Below are positions 16,723 through 25,961 of a stretch of DNA of 64,000 bases, piece after piece. Within the stretch, counting starts at the first letter, position 1. Every line of letters starts with the position of its first letter. Source of the DNA: Deinococcus aestuarii. GTDB taxonomy: Bacteria > Deinococcota > Deinococci > Deinococcales > Deinococcaceae. Below the pieces are notes generated by a model. That model saw only the letters and a list, made by a program, of their open reading frames with translations. It searched no databases and had not been told where the DNA came from. The position numbers were made by a program, and so were the translations under genes. The stretch covers positions 1-64,000 of the forward strand of contig NZ_JAHKSN010000019.1 of assembly GCF_018863415.1 (NCBI RefSeq), written 5' to 3'.

Positions 16723-18020
16723 TCATCGTGGATACCGCCCTGCGCCGCCGCGAGGCCGAGGGGCGACCGGTCAAGGTGGCGATGATCGGCGCCGGGTTCA
16801 TGGGACGGGGCGTCGCCAACCAGATCGTCAACTCGGTGCCGGGGATGGAGCTCGTCGCCGTTTCCAACCGCACCGTCGCCAGCGCCGAGCGGGCGTATAC
16901 CGAGGCGGGGCGGACCGACTTCGTGCGGGTGGAGACGCAGGAGGGGCTTGAGGACGCGATTCGCCGCGGCCAGCCCGCCGTGACGGAAGACGCCCTGCTG
17001 CTGTGCCGCTCCGAGCAGGTCGATTGCGTGATCGACGTGACGGGCGACGTGGAGTTCGGGGCACAGGTGACGCTGGAGGCCATCGCGCACGGGCGGCACA
17101 TGGTGACGATGAACGCCGAACTCGACGCGACGGTGGGACCGCTTCTCAAGCGGAAGGCCGACGCGGCGGGCGTGATCCTGACGGCGGCGGACGGTGACCA
17201 GCCGGGCGTGCAGGCGAACCTCTACCGCTTCGTGAGGAGCATCGGCCTCACGCCGCTGGTGTGCGGGAACATCAAGGGCCTGCAAGACCCCTACCGCACG
17301 CCGACGACGCAGAAGGCCTTCGCCGAGCGCTGGGGCCAGAACGTCAACATGGTGACGAGCTTCGCGGACGGCACCAAGATTTCCTTCGAGCAGGCCATCG
17401 TGGCGAACGGGACCGGGATGCGGGTCGAGAAGCGTGGGATGCGCGGCACCGAGTTCCCCGGCCACGTGGACGAGCTGACGAAGATGTACGACGTGGACGA
17501 GCTGCGGCGCCTGGGCGGCGTGGTGGACTACACGGTGGGCAGCAAGCCCGGCCCCGGCGTCTTCGTGCTCGCCACCCACGACGACCCCAAACAGCGCCAC
17601 TACCTCAACCTCTACAAGCTCGGCGAGGGGCCGCTGTATTCCTTTTACACGCCCTACCACCTCTGCCACTTCGAGGTGCCTCTCTCGGCGGCGCGGGTGG
17701 TGCTGTTCGGGGACGCGGTGTTGCAACCGCTCGGGGCCCCGACCGTGGACGTGATCGCCACCGCGAAGACCGATCTGCCCGCCGGAACGGTCATCGACGC
17801 CCTGGGCGGGTACCACACCTACGGGCAGTGCGAGAACGCGGACGTGGTGGCCTCACAGCGCCTGCTCCCGATGGGCCTCGCCGTCGGCTGCCGCCTGCGC
17901 CGGGCTGTCACGCGCGATCAGGTGCTTACGTACGACGATGTGGAGTTGCCGCAGGGCTCGCTGGCCGTGGCGCTCCGTGCCGAGCAGGACCGGTTGTTCG
18001 CGCCGCTCGCCGTGAGGTAG
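16719..18020 (+). CDS. NAD(P)-dependent oxidoreductase with C-terminal SAF domain (homoserine-dehydrogenase-like, COG4091 type)
   Basis: 433 residues, ATGA overlap with the preceding gene. Residues about 18-130 form a Rossmann domain (VKVAMIGAGFMGRGVANQI). The middle resembles homoserine-dehydrogenase-like catalytic regions (GDQPGVQANLYRFV, NIKGLQDPYRTP). The last about 90 residues carry a SAF-type domain (KTDLPAGTVIDALGGYHTYG...SQRLLPMGLAVGCRL). Proteins of this architecture appear in sugar-acid and EPS clusters, mostly uncharacterised. It closes the operon and probably reduces or rearranges the nucleotide sugar (inference). Confidence 0.8.
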   Translation: MIIVDTALRRREAEGRPVKVAMIGAGFMGRGVANQIVNSVPGMELVAVSNRTVASAERAYTEAGRTDFVRVETQEGLEDAIRRGQPAVTEDALLLCRSEQVDCVIDVTGDVEFGAQVTLEAIAHGRHMVTMNAELDATVGPLLKRKADAAGVILTAADGDQPGVQANLYRFVRSIGLTPLVCGNIKGLQDPYRTPTTQKAFAERWGQNVNMVTSFADGTKISFEQAIVANGTGMRVEKRGMRGTEFPGHVDELTKMYDVDELRRLGGVVDYTVGSKPGPGVFVLATHDDPKQRHYLNLYKLGEGPLYSFYTPYHLCHFEVPLSAARVVLFGDAVLQPLGAPTVDVIATAKTDLPAGTVIDALGGYHTYGQCENADVVASQRLLPMGLAVGCRLRRAVTRDQVLTYDDVELPQGSLAVALRAEQDRLFAPLAVR

Positions 18021-18036
18021 CGTCCAAAGCGTGTCC

Positions 18037-18075
18037 AGAGCGGAGGGTGGCGAAAGCCTTGCCACCCTCCGCTCT
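18037..18075 (+). terminator. Terminator of the CDP-sugar operon
   Basis: AGAGCGGAGGGTGGC (18037-18051) pairs perfectly with GCCACCCTCCGCTCT (18061-18075), a 15-bp stem with a 9-nt loop, 16 bp past the last stop codon. There is no T-run, as is common in this genome. Confidence 0.7.
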
Positions 18076-18325
18076 TCGCGTCCCTTCGCGTCATAAAGAT
18101 CGGCTTAAAGCTGATTAAGCCCGTCAGACCTGACGCGTTATGAGAGTTTCATATTTCACATTTGTCTGAAAATGAAGTAGGCTCACGTCATGCCAGTGTG
18201 TTCACCACACGGCAGCAGACAAGACATCGACCGCCGTTTTGCGGCGTCTGAAGAGAGCTGATCGTGTTCTTACTATATCCGAACCTTACACGCATGGGGT
18301 GCGTCGGGCACCGGCGGGGGCGAGT
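18076..18325 (+). promoter_or_regulatory. Promoter/operator region of the double-HTH LacI regulator
   Basis: An AT-richer stretch with two palindromes: GGCTTAA-N6-TTAAGCC (18102-18121) and CGTCAG-AC-CTGACG (18122-18135). TACTAT at 18271-18276 is a -10-like box, about 50 bp before the chosen start of the regulator. These are candidate autoregulatory sites. Confidence 0.4.
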
Positions 18326-19579
18326 TTGAAGAAATCCATTTCCAACCGGGATGTGGAGCGAATCGCCCACCACGCCGGATTGACGACCGAACAGGTGCGC
18401 GCCGCGCTCGCCATGCGGGGCGACATGTTCCCGGAGGTGCAGGAGCGGGTGGCGGCGAGTGCGAGCGAGCTGCGCTACACGATCACGGTGCGTGACCGGG
18501 TGGCGATGGCGGCCGGAACGTCGGTGGCGACGGTGAACCGCGCGTATCGCCCCGAGGCCCGGCACCTCGTCCGCCCCGAGGTCTTGCAGGCCATCGAGCG
18601 GGAAGCTTCCCGGATGGGCTACACCCCCGATCCGGTGGCGCAGGCCCGGCGCACGCAGCAAAGCACCATCGTGGCGATCTGTCCCGAGATGACGCACCTG
18701 TCGAGCCCTTACCACGCGGCCCTCATCCGCGCACTTACGGAGGTCGTGACCGAGCGGGGGCTGTACCCGGTGATCACACCCATCCCGCAAGACCGCCTGC
18801 TCCCCGACATCGCGCAGTCGAGCATCACCAGCCTGGTGGTGTTGTGGGAGGGCAACCGCACGGATCAGCAGGCGGCGGCCCTGCGTGCGGCGGGGCGGCA
18901 GGCCGTGCTGATCGGGCATCACGAGAGGTTGCCCAGCGTGGCTCCCGATTGGACGGAAGCCTATGAGCGTCTGACCCACCGCGCCCTGGAGCAGGGTTAC
19001 GATGTGCTGCACCTGGGGTACTACAGTGAACAGCGCTGGGCGGCGGGTGCCCGCCTGGAGGGCATGGCCCGTGCCCTGGCGAGCAGCCGTCATCAGCCCC
19101 GCTTGCGGCTGTGGCTGCACCCCGACCTCGACCTTGCGCGGGCGGTCGAAGCCCTGCACGGCCAGGACATGTGCGCCGCCGCCACACTGCTCACCGTTTT
19201 GGCCCAAACGCCGGGCGCCCTGGAGCGCCGCCCCCGGCTGGGGCTGGAAGGCATCATTCAGGAGCTGACAGAGGAGTTGCGCTGCCTTCAGAAGGGCGAC
19301 AGTCAGCGCGTCGCGTTGCTCGGTTACTCGGACATGACGATCCGGCAACTCATGTGGCAGCTCGCGGTGGACGGCTCGGGGCCGCGACTGGGCGATCACC
19401 TCGGGCTGGCAGGGCACGACAACCTCGAACCGATCATGCGCTACCTCAACCCGGTGCTCACGACCATCGCCTACGACTTCAGCGACTTCGCCGGGCAACT
19501 CATCGACCAGATGGATCCGGAGAACGAGGGCGGGTTCACCGGCCTGCCCACCGAACTGATCCTGCGCGAGTCGCTCTGA
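18326..19579 (+). CDS. LacI-family transcriptional regulator with two tandem HTH units
   Basis: 417 residues from TTG 18326 (GTG 18299 and TTG 18239 are in-frame alternatives; the -10-like TACTAT at 18271 argues against 18239). Residues about 4-51 (SISNRDVERIAHHAGLTTEQ ending in ASELRYTI) and about 54-101 (TVRDRVAMAAGTSVATVNRA ending in ASRMGYTP) each match a complete LacI HTH plus hinge unit. The rest is a periplasmic-binding-protein-like effector domain (STIVAICPEMTHLSSPYHAA). Normal LacI proteins have one HTH and about 330-350 residues, so the duplication explains the extra length. It follows the CDP-sugar operon and probably regulates EPS genes; ligand unknown. Confidence 0.85.
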   Translation: MKKSISNRDVERIAHHAGLTTEQVRAALAMRGDMFPEVQERVAASASELRYTITVRDRVAMAAGTSVATVNRAYRPEARHLVRPEVLQAIEREASRMGYTPDPVAQARRTQQSTIVAICPEMTHLSSPYHAALIRALTEVVTERGLYPVITPIPQDRLLPDIAQSSITSLVVLWEGNRTDQQAAALRAAGRQAVLIGHHERLPSVAPDWTEAYERLTHRALEQGYDVLHLGYYSEQRWAAGARLEGMARALASSRHQPRLRLWLHPDLDLARAVEALHGQDMCAAATLLTVLAQTPGALERRPRLGLEGIIQELTEELRCLQKGDSQRVALLGYSDMTIRQLMWQLAVDGSGPRLGDHLGLAGHDNLEPIMRYLNPVLTTIAYDFSDFAGQLIDQMDPENEGGFTGLPTELILRESL

Positions 19580-19675
19580 TTTAAGTGACAACTCTCCGGC
19601 CCTCGCCCAGAACGTTTTTTCCTTAGATCTCCGTAATCCCTTGTACGTTTTGATGCTATAAGCCGACGTCACTTA

Positions 19676-20472
19676 GAGTGTGTCTAAAAAGTGTCGAATG
19701 ACCAGCCAGCGGGCCAGAATTTAGCCCGCTATAGTTGATAAAGCGACAGCGTTACACCAGTAACTTGACCTACAAGCGATTTGGACGGTTTGAACTCCTC
19801 TTGCCCGCTGGAAAGTCGGGGGGCAGACCCCGGACGGTGGAGTGTATGTGGTCGTCTGTGCCATGCTGGGTATCCTCCAAAACGGCTGCACCTGACGCAA
19901 CTTTCCTTACGATGTTCCAGCCTGGCAGACGGGCAACGAAGCCTTCCGGCAGTTTCAACGGGACGGCACCTGGGAAGCGGTAAACCGCTGCCTCCTGCAA
20001 CGAACACGTCGCAAAGCGGGTCGAAATCCCAAACCGTCCGCTATACCCCACAAGCTGGCATTCGTGAGGTGAACGCTTACAGAAAGACCAACGGACGCAA
20101 ACGGCACCTCGTCGTGGACACGCTGGACCTGCGCTGGTCGTCTTCTGACGGCAAGCCGCGTCCAAGACTGAACGGCTGCCCCCATCCTACTGGGCATACG
20201 CTCCAAGCGCATCCATCGGTTCAAACTTTTCTGGTCGAATGGATGTGATTAGGGTGCATTGGTGTCGTTGGCTAAGCAGGTGCTGGCTCAGGTAGTCGCA
20301 TCGTCACGCCGCTGGGTCGTGGAACGTTCTCTGGTTTGTTTAACCCGTTCACGTCGTCCGACGCGTGCCAATTAGTATTGGCAGAGATCACAGGATGTTT
20401 GGTTCTACCTTGACAACACCCGTCTCATGTCACACCGCTTTAAACCTGCTGCTTACGCTTTTTCAAACACTC
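19676..20472 (+). mobile_element. Decayed IS5-family (IS427-like) insertion sequence
   Basis: The left end begins GAGTGTGTCTAAAAAG at 19676 and the right end reads CTTTTTCAAACACTC to 20472, imperfect inverted repeats matching the IS end at 104-120. Flanks are TTA (19673-19675) and TCA (20473-20475), both of TNA type but no longer identical. The interior, about 800 bp, carries only shreds of a transposase. The right boundary coincides with the stop codon of the heparinase-like gene. Confidence 0.75.
19735..20440 (+). pseudogene. Broken IS5-family transposase gene
   Basis: Pieces of an IS427-type transposase occur in order but in different frames with stops between them: KRQRYTSNLTYKRFGRFELL and AGKSGGRPRTV near 19740-19840, GLR-type GCT near 19885, FQRDGTWEAVNRCLLQ near 19950, TNGRKRHLVVDTLDLRW near 20090, SSRRWVVERSLVCLTRSRR near 20305, and a degenerate NTRLMSHR tail near 20420. 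Several indels and a shortened middle make it non-functional. Confidence 0.7.
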
Positions 20473-22485
20473 TCAGAAAATTTCAAGGTTGGTGTGCAGG
20501 GTCACTGGGAGCATGGTCGTCAGGGTGGCGCGGAAAGAGGGGCTGGCCTGCTTGACCCCGTAGCGTGGAGAATACCAGCCGAGCGTGGAAGTACTGGAGG
20601 CGAGGTCGTGTTCGCCCTGACCCCAGCGTACCTGCCAACGGGCGTCGAAGCGCACCCGCAGGGCGCCACCCCGCCAAGTAACCCACCAGCTGTGGGAGGC
20701 CTCCGACCTTATCTCACAGTCAGGATGCAGGTGCAGGTGCAGGCGCAAATGGTGGCGTCCCTCGCCCTCGATGCGGTCGGTAATGCTCAGTAAGTGGCCT
20801 TGCAGTTCGAACTCACGCTGGTGGACCGGGGTGCCCGGCAAGCGCTCGTATCCGTCGTGCGAGGCGACAAGGCGTCCTCCGTCCTCACGGGGCTCCCACA
20901 GGTGGGGGGTAACCGCGGCCTCGCGGGACCATCGGCAGGGACCCATCTGGGCTCTCTGGTCTTGCAGATCGACCTCTATGGTGTTGTGTGCCGCCGTGGA
21001 GCGGAAGTACTGTCGCCACTCGGAGTCGGCTCTGGATGTGGCGGTGCCGGGGTCGACCACTACCTCCTGAGTGCCCACCGAGAGGGTGAACCCCAGCGCG
21101 TCGGCATGACCCCGCTCAGCCGGCGTCAGGTTCCCGAGGGGTCCAGCATCGGCCAAGACGCGCACCGGGCGCTCGGTCCCCGCCCCCGATGTCAGCACGT
21201 ACAGACCCGCGTCGGGGTAAGCGAAGCTGCCGCCGTGGAGTCCAGGCCCACAGCGCAGGGGCACCCGCCCGTCCCCGAGTAAAAGCGTGGCCCCCAGGTG
21301 CCCGCCCGGTGGCTCCTCCACCGGTACGCCGAGCCAGTCGCGGCCCACCCGCAGGAGCCAGTCCTCCCGAGAGGTGGACCGGGGCTCCACTTGCACGGTC
21401 AGCCCGTCGTCTATATCACCATAACGGGGCAGCCTGCCTCCCTCGCCACGCAAACGGCCGACCACCGCGACGGCCCGCGCTACCCGGGCCAGATAGGCCG
21501 GGTCGAAGGCGTCGCCGCAACGTTCCCCCAGCAGAGCTGGAAGCAAGATCAGCTCGGTGGCCCACAGGTGGTGCCCGAAGCTCAGCTCACGGTTCACCCC
21601 GCTCTCAAGGAATTGTAGGGTCGCCTCCCGCGCCAGGGCGACTTTCGCCTCACGCCGCCACCGGGCAGATTCTTCGAAGAACGGCCAGGTCACGCTCGCC
21701 ACGTACTGACCTGCCAGCGCGGCGAGGGTATCGCCCCCAGCGGGCGCGGCGCCCTCCCCGACGAACACCTGATGTCGGTACACACTCGGCCACAGCGGCG
21801 AGTCGGGCCCGAACCACGTGGGCCACTCCGAATGGGGCCTCAGGAGTTCGTAGCACCACGCCCAGGCCATTAGACGCACACCCGCCTCCGAGCGGCTCGC
21901 CCAATTCACGCCCCGGCCCGGTGGATTTTCCAGAATCCAGTCGGCGATACGGGCCGCCGCACCCGCCGCATAGCGGTGCTCGCCGGTCAGGGCATAGGCG
22001 ATGGCAAGAACCGTTGTGTGGTGGTGACGGCTCTTTTCCCAGATCGTCCTCACGTCCCCCACAGCCGCCGGTTCGGGAGAGTTTGGGGCAAACTTGGGAG
22101 AGTCGGGGTCGGTGCGGCGGCCCGTGACCTCGCAGAAGTGCCAGTCAGTCACACCGCCTGCGGTGGGGTCGGAGGCCGCGTCCGCGAAGACGAAGAAGCG
22201 CCAGCGCCCCTGCAAGACCTCATCTGCCTCACGCAGCAGGGCGGCGCGGGTCGCCTCGTCCACCACCCGGCGCAGGCGCGGTGGGCTGAGCGGCAAGCCG
22301 TAAAAATGTTGACCGCGCGGGCGGTCGAGTACGGCACGCTCAGCCCACCGCAGCCCCCCATGACGTCCGTGCCCCTCCGCGTACCCCCTCCCCACTTGCC
22401 ACATCCTCCCCTCCAGGGTCATGTCCCACCCGCGCCCCAAATGTCGAAGCCCCGGACGCTCGCCCACCCCCACCCCCCGCACCAC
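20473..22485 (-). CDS. Heparinase II/III-family polysaccharide lyase-like protein
   Basis: 670 residues if begun at GTG 22485 (AGGA about 11 nt upstream, 46 bp past the asnB stop); ATG 22422 would remove 21 residues that look family-like. The N-terminal half is the alpha/alpha-toroid of this family (HHHTTVLAIAYAL, NWASRSEAGVRLMAWAW). The C-terminal half is the beta-sandwich with GHADALGFTLSVG, VVDPGTATSRADSEWRQYF and the signature RSTAAHNTIEVD. Members degrade uronic-acid polysaccharides and are frequent in EPS loci. The protein lacks an obvious signal peptide, which is unusual for an extracellular lyase. The stop codon TGA is the very base triplet at the border of the decayed IS. Confidence 0.87.
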   Translation of the reverse strand: MVRGVGVGERPGLRHLGRGWDMTLEGRMWQVGRGYAEGHGRHGGLRWAERAVLDRPRGQHFYGLPLSPPRLRRVVDEATRAALLREADEVLQGRWRFFVFADAASDPTAGGVTDWHFCEVTGRRTDPDSPKFAPNSPEPAAVGDVRTIWEKSRHHHTTVLAIAYALTGEHRYAAGAAARIADWILENPPGRGVNWASRSEAGVRLMAWAWCYELLRPHSEWPTWFGPDSPLWPSVYRHQVFVGEGAAPAGGDTLAALAGQYVASVTWPFFEESARWRREAKVALAREATLQFLESGVNRELSFGHHLWATELILLPALLGERCGDAFDPAYLARVARAVAVVGRLRGEGGRLPRYGDIDDGLTVQVEPRSTSREDWLLRVGRDWLGVPVEEPPGGHLGATLLLGDGRVPLRCGPGLHGGSFAYPDAGLYVLTSGAGTERPVRVLADAGPLGNLTPAERGHADALGFTLSVGTQEVVVDPGTATSRADSEWRQYFRSTAAHNTIEVDLQDQRAQMGPCRWSREAAVTPHLWEPREDGGRLVASHDGYERLPGTPVHQREFELQGHLLSITDRIEGEGRHHLRLHLHLHPDCEIRSEASHSWWVTWRGGALRVRFDARWQVRWGQGEHDLASSTSTLGWYSPRYGVKQASPSFRATLTTMLPVTLHTNLEIF

Positions 22486-22531
22486 CTTCTCGGTCCTAAC
22501 CGGGGGAGAGCCGGGAGCACCAGGGCTGTCC

Positions 22532-24403
22532 TCACGCCACCACCGCCCGCGAGTGCACGGCCTGTAACCACAGTTCCAGGCACACGGCCGTCCAGGCGAG
22601 CTTGGCGCTGCCCGTCTGCGCCAGGGCCGCTGGCGCAAGCAGGGCTTCGAGTTCGGCCCCCGACATCCAGGTTCGCAGACGTGCCCCGGGTGAGAGCAGC
22701 AGGTCGCGCGACATGCTCCTGAGCCCCGGGTCGCCCGCCAGCCACTCACCCAGCGGCAGCCGAAAGCCGCTCTTGGGCCGTTCGAGCACGGCCCTGGGCA
22801 GCCGGTCGCCGAAGGCCTGGCGCAGCGGCATCTTGCCCCGTAGGCGGTGAATCTTGACCTGGCGCGGTAGCGCCACCGCCCAGGGAGTCAGCCGCATGTC
22901 GAGGAGAGGCACCCGCTGCTCGATAGAGGCCTGCATGGTCGTATAGTCGCCCCGGTGTAGCAAGTTGTTGGGCAACCACGACTCCAGGTCGAGCACCTGC
23001 ATCCGCTGGAGATCAGACCAGCCCTGTGGGTAACCGATCAGGCGCTCTTCCACCCAATGCAGGGCGCGGTCGGGCCGCGCCCCGGCCCCGATCAGGGACC
23101 CCACAAGCGCGGGCGATGCGTCGTCGTTGGCGAACCAACGCATCCAGCGCGCGGCGCGGCTGGGCTCGCTTAGGGCGTCGGCGGCGATTCCCAGCTTGCC
23201 CCGGCGCCCCAGCCAGCGGCTCCCCAGACGCATCGCCGGGCCCAAGGGTCGCGCCAAGTTGTCTACCGCGTACTTCGGGTAGCCGCCGAAGGACTCGTCG
23301 CCGCCCTCGCCGGAAAGAACCACCTTCACGTCCTCGGCCGCGCGCAGCGAGAGCTTGAGCAACGCGATGTCCGCGTGATCCGCGAAAGGCCCGTTGAGCG
23401 AGCCTGAAAGCCTCGGCGCCAACGCCACGAAATCCGCTGGGCCTACCGTAACGGGGTGCAGCCGCGCCCCAATGTGCTCGGCGACCATCCGGGCGTACGG
23501 CAGCTCGCTCGTCTCCGAAGACGCCCCCTCAAAGCCCACCGAATAGGCATTCAGGGGCCCGCCACCGCGCGACGCCAGAGCCTGGGCGACCACGCTGGAA
23601 TCTAGCCCCCCGCTCAGGAAGCACCCCAGCGGCACGTCGGCGAGGGTGTGGTGCTCGACCGAGTCCATCACCCGCTCGCGGACTTCCTCAGGCGTTACAT
23701 TCCGCTCTCCCTCCAGGCGGCAGCGCTCGACCTCCTCGGTCACGCTGGCGAAGCGCACGTAGATCACTGCGTTCGCCTGCGGGGCCACCACGAGCGCGGT
23801 ACCGGGCTCGACTCTTTTGACGTGCTCATAGAGGGTATTGAGGCCCGACGGATGGCGGGAGGCGAGGGTTTCCAAGACCGAGGTGAGGTCGAGATCGGTG
23901 GACACGCCCGAGAGGTCGAGCAGGGCACCGACCTCCGAGGCGAAGAACACCGAGCCGTCGCGGCCCCGGGTCCAGAAGAGGGGCTTGATCCCGAAGGGGT
24001 CACGCGCGATGACGGTGTTGCCGTCGCGGCGGTCGTGCAGGGCGAGGGCGTACATGCCGCGCAGCCGCGCGAAGCCCGCCACTCCCCAGGCGAGATACGT
24101 CGCGAGGATGACCTCCGTGTCCGAGCGAGTGGCGAACTCGTGCCCGCGCGCCTCCAGTTCGCGGCGCAGCTCGAGGTGATTGTAGATCTCGCCGTTGAAG
24201 ACGACCGTCGTGAGCCCGTGCACATCACTCATGGGCTGCCCGCCGCTCGACAGATCGATGATGCTCAACCGCGTGTGGCCCAGATGGGCGCTTCCTGCGT
24301 GCGCGCTGGTCTGCGCGTCCGGCCCCCGGTGACACAGGGTCGCCAGCCCGAGCGTCTCCGTAGCCGAAGGCCTCCTGCGCACACTCCCGATGATTCCACA
24401 CAT
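22532..24403 (-). CDS. asnB: Glutamine-dependent asparagine synthase-like amidotransferase
   Basis: 623 residues from ATG 24403; the frame is open upstream but Cys2 (MCGIIGS) must become the N-terminal nucleophile. Residues about 2-200 are the class II glutaminase domain (RLSIIDLSSGGQPM, VVFNGEIYN). The rest is the ATP-PPi synthetase domain with the SGGLDSS loop and LSGEGGDE. In EPS loci AsnB-like enzymes are thought to amidate a sugar carboxylate or an amino-acid decoration rather than make free asparagine; that role here is inferred from its place between wbaP and the lyase gene. Confidence 0.9.
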   Translation of the reverse strand: MCGIIGSVRRRPSATETLGLATLCHRGPDAQTSAHAGSAHLGHTRLSIIDLSSGGQPMSDVHGLTTVVFNGEIYNHLELRRELEARGHEFATRSDTEVILATYLAWGVAGFARLRGMYALALHDRRDGNTVIARDPFGIKPLFWTRGRDGSVFFASEVGALLDLSGVSTDLDLTSVLETLASRHPSGLNTLYEHVKRVEPGTALVVAPQANAVIYVRFASVTEEVERCRLEGERNVTPEEVRERVMDSVEHHTLADVPLGCFLSGGLDSSVVAQALASRGGGPLNAYSVGFEGASSETSELPYARMVAEHIGARLHPVTVGPADFVALAPRLSGSLNGPFADHADIALLKLSLRAAEDVKVVLSGEGGDESFGGYPKYAVDNLARPLGPAMRLGSRWLGRRGKLGIAADALSEPSRAARWMRWFANDDASPALVGSLIGAGARPDRALHWVEERLIGYPQGWSDLQRMQVLDLESWLPNNLLHRGDYTTMQASIEQRVPLLDMRLTPWAVALPRQVKIHRLRGKMPLRQAFGDRLPRAVLERPKSGFRLPLGEWLAGDPGLRSMSRDLLLSPGARLRTWMSGAELEALLAPAALAQTGSAKLAWTAVCLELWLQAVHSRAVVA

Positions 24404-24533
24404 ACCTCTTACCCTCCATACCGGGCCTGCCGCCCATTCGCTCGTTCGGTTCCTCGGCGCGACGCGCCCTCCGCCTGCTCGACCGGGCACGCTCCTCCCA
24501 CACGCCCGTCTGTCTCCTAGCTTGGGAGATCCA

Positions 24534-25961
24534 TCAGTGCGCTCCTTTGCGGGCGAGAACCACGCGGACGGTCGCCGCGAGGAGCGTGAGGTCGAGCCAG
24601 GGGCTCCAGCGCCGCACGTACTGGAGGTCTATCTGCACCCGGCCCTGAAAGCTCGTGCCGCTGCGGCCCGAGACCTGCCACCACCCGGTCATGCCGGGGC
24701 GGCAGCTCAGGATCACGTCGGCGTGGGTGCCGATCTTGGGCCGCTCGCGCGGCAGGTAGGGCCTGGGGCCGACGAGGCTCATCTCGCCCCGGAGGACGTT
24801 GAGAAGCTGCGGCAGCTCGTCGAGGCTGGTGCGGCGCAGGAAGCGGCCCACCCGGGTCACGCGCGGGTCGTCCCGGAGCTTGTGGTAGGTGTCGTAGTAA
24901 GCCCGCGCCTCGGGGTCCTGGTCGAGCAGTTCGGCGAGCCGCTCCTCGGCGTTCTCGTGCATACTGCGGAACTTCCAGCAGCGGAAGGAGCCCCCCCGCC
25001 ACCCCAGACGCGGCGCCCCGTACAGCACCGGGCCGCGCGAGTCGAGCGCCACCGCGAGCCCTACGAGCAGCAGCAGCGGCGTCAGCACCGGGAAGAGCAG
25101 GGCCACTACCAGCAGGTCGAAGACCCTCTTCTGCCGCAGGTCGCCGGGCTCCAGGTGCCTCCGCCGGGCCTCCAGCACGCTGAAATTGCCCAAGTGGTGA
25201 GAGCCCGCCCAGCGGCTGTCCGAGGCGGGCTGGCTCACCATCACCAGAACCCGGCGAAAGAGTACCAGAGGCCCATCGAGCAACCGGTCACGTACCGCGT
25301 ACGGGATATTGGGCACCGCCAGGATGGCGACATTCGCCTGGCCGTGCGCAACCGGGTGGTAACCCAAGCTCCAGTCGCTTTTCAGCGTCTGTGTCAGCAG
25401 GGCGGCGGCCTCGCCGTGCCCGATCACGGCCACGTCCACCCCCCAAACCCCTACGCGGCGCAGCAGCCAGCGCGCTCCAATGCGGGCGAGGAGGGCGGCG
25501 GGAATACCCAACCCCAGCCCCAGGACAAGCAGCAACGCCGCACCCACGCCCAACCCTTCGGCGAGCGCGGCGCCCAGGAGGGTCGGGAAGGCCGCCACCG
25601 CTGGGATCACCGTGCGCCGCAGCCGCTCGCTGGCATCCAGGCCGTACCCGGGGTAGCTGCGGATGAGCGTCGCCACCGTAAGCCAGGTCGCCGTGAAACC
25701 GAGCTGCCAGGGTAAGCGGCCGATGTGGGTGACCGTGAAGTGAAGCACCAGCCCAGACGTGAACCAGACGGCCAGCGCCTCGGCCGCTGCGAGCATCACC
25801 CCATTCATGAGCGCTCGCCGGTCGAGGTCCCCGGTGGTGGGAACCTGCACCCGGACGTCGGGCGACTCGCCGGACGGGGCGGCGCCCGGCAGCGGAGCGG
25901 TGGTCGGGGCTTGGGGCTCCCCCGTCCGCAAGAGTTCCTCCGAGATGACCGAATGCGTCAC
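24534..25961 (-). CDS. Undecaprenyl-phosphate sugar phosphotransferase (WbaP-type initiating enzyme)
   Basis: 475 residues from GTG 25961, with AGGGGG upstream. Four or five N-terminal transmembrane segments and a cytoplasmic loop precede the catalytic sugar-transferase domain, which has [60 protein letters not shown] and [14 protein letters not shown]. It starts EPS repeat assembly by moving a hexose-1-phosphate (galactose or glucose in known members) onto undecaprenyl phosphate. It heads the wbaP-asnB-lyase transcript. Confidence 0.92.
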   Translation of the reverse strand: MTHSVISEELLRTGEPQAPTTAPLPGAAPSGESPDVRVQVPTTGDLDRRALMNGVMLAAAEALAVWFTSGLVLHFTVTHIGRLPWQLGFTATWLTVATLIRSYPGYGLDASERLRRTVIPAVAAFPTLLGAALAEGLGVGAALLLVLGLGLGIPAALLARIGARWLLRRVGVWGVDVAVIGHGEAAALLTQTLKSDWSLGYHPVAHGQANVAILAVPNIPYAVRDRLLDGPLVLFRRVLVMVSQPASDSRWAGSHHLGNFSVLEARRRHLEPGDLRQKRVFDLLVVALLFPVLTPLLLLVGLAVALDSRGPVLYGAPRLGWRGGSFRCWKFRSMHENAEERLAELLDQDPEARAYYDTYHKLRDDPRVTRVGRFLRRTSLDELPQLLNVLRGEMSLVGPRPYLPRERPKIGTHADVILSCRPGMTGWWQVSGRSGTSFQGRVQIDLQYVRRWSPWLDLTLLAATVRVVLARKGAH

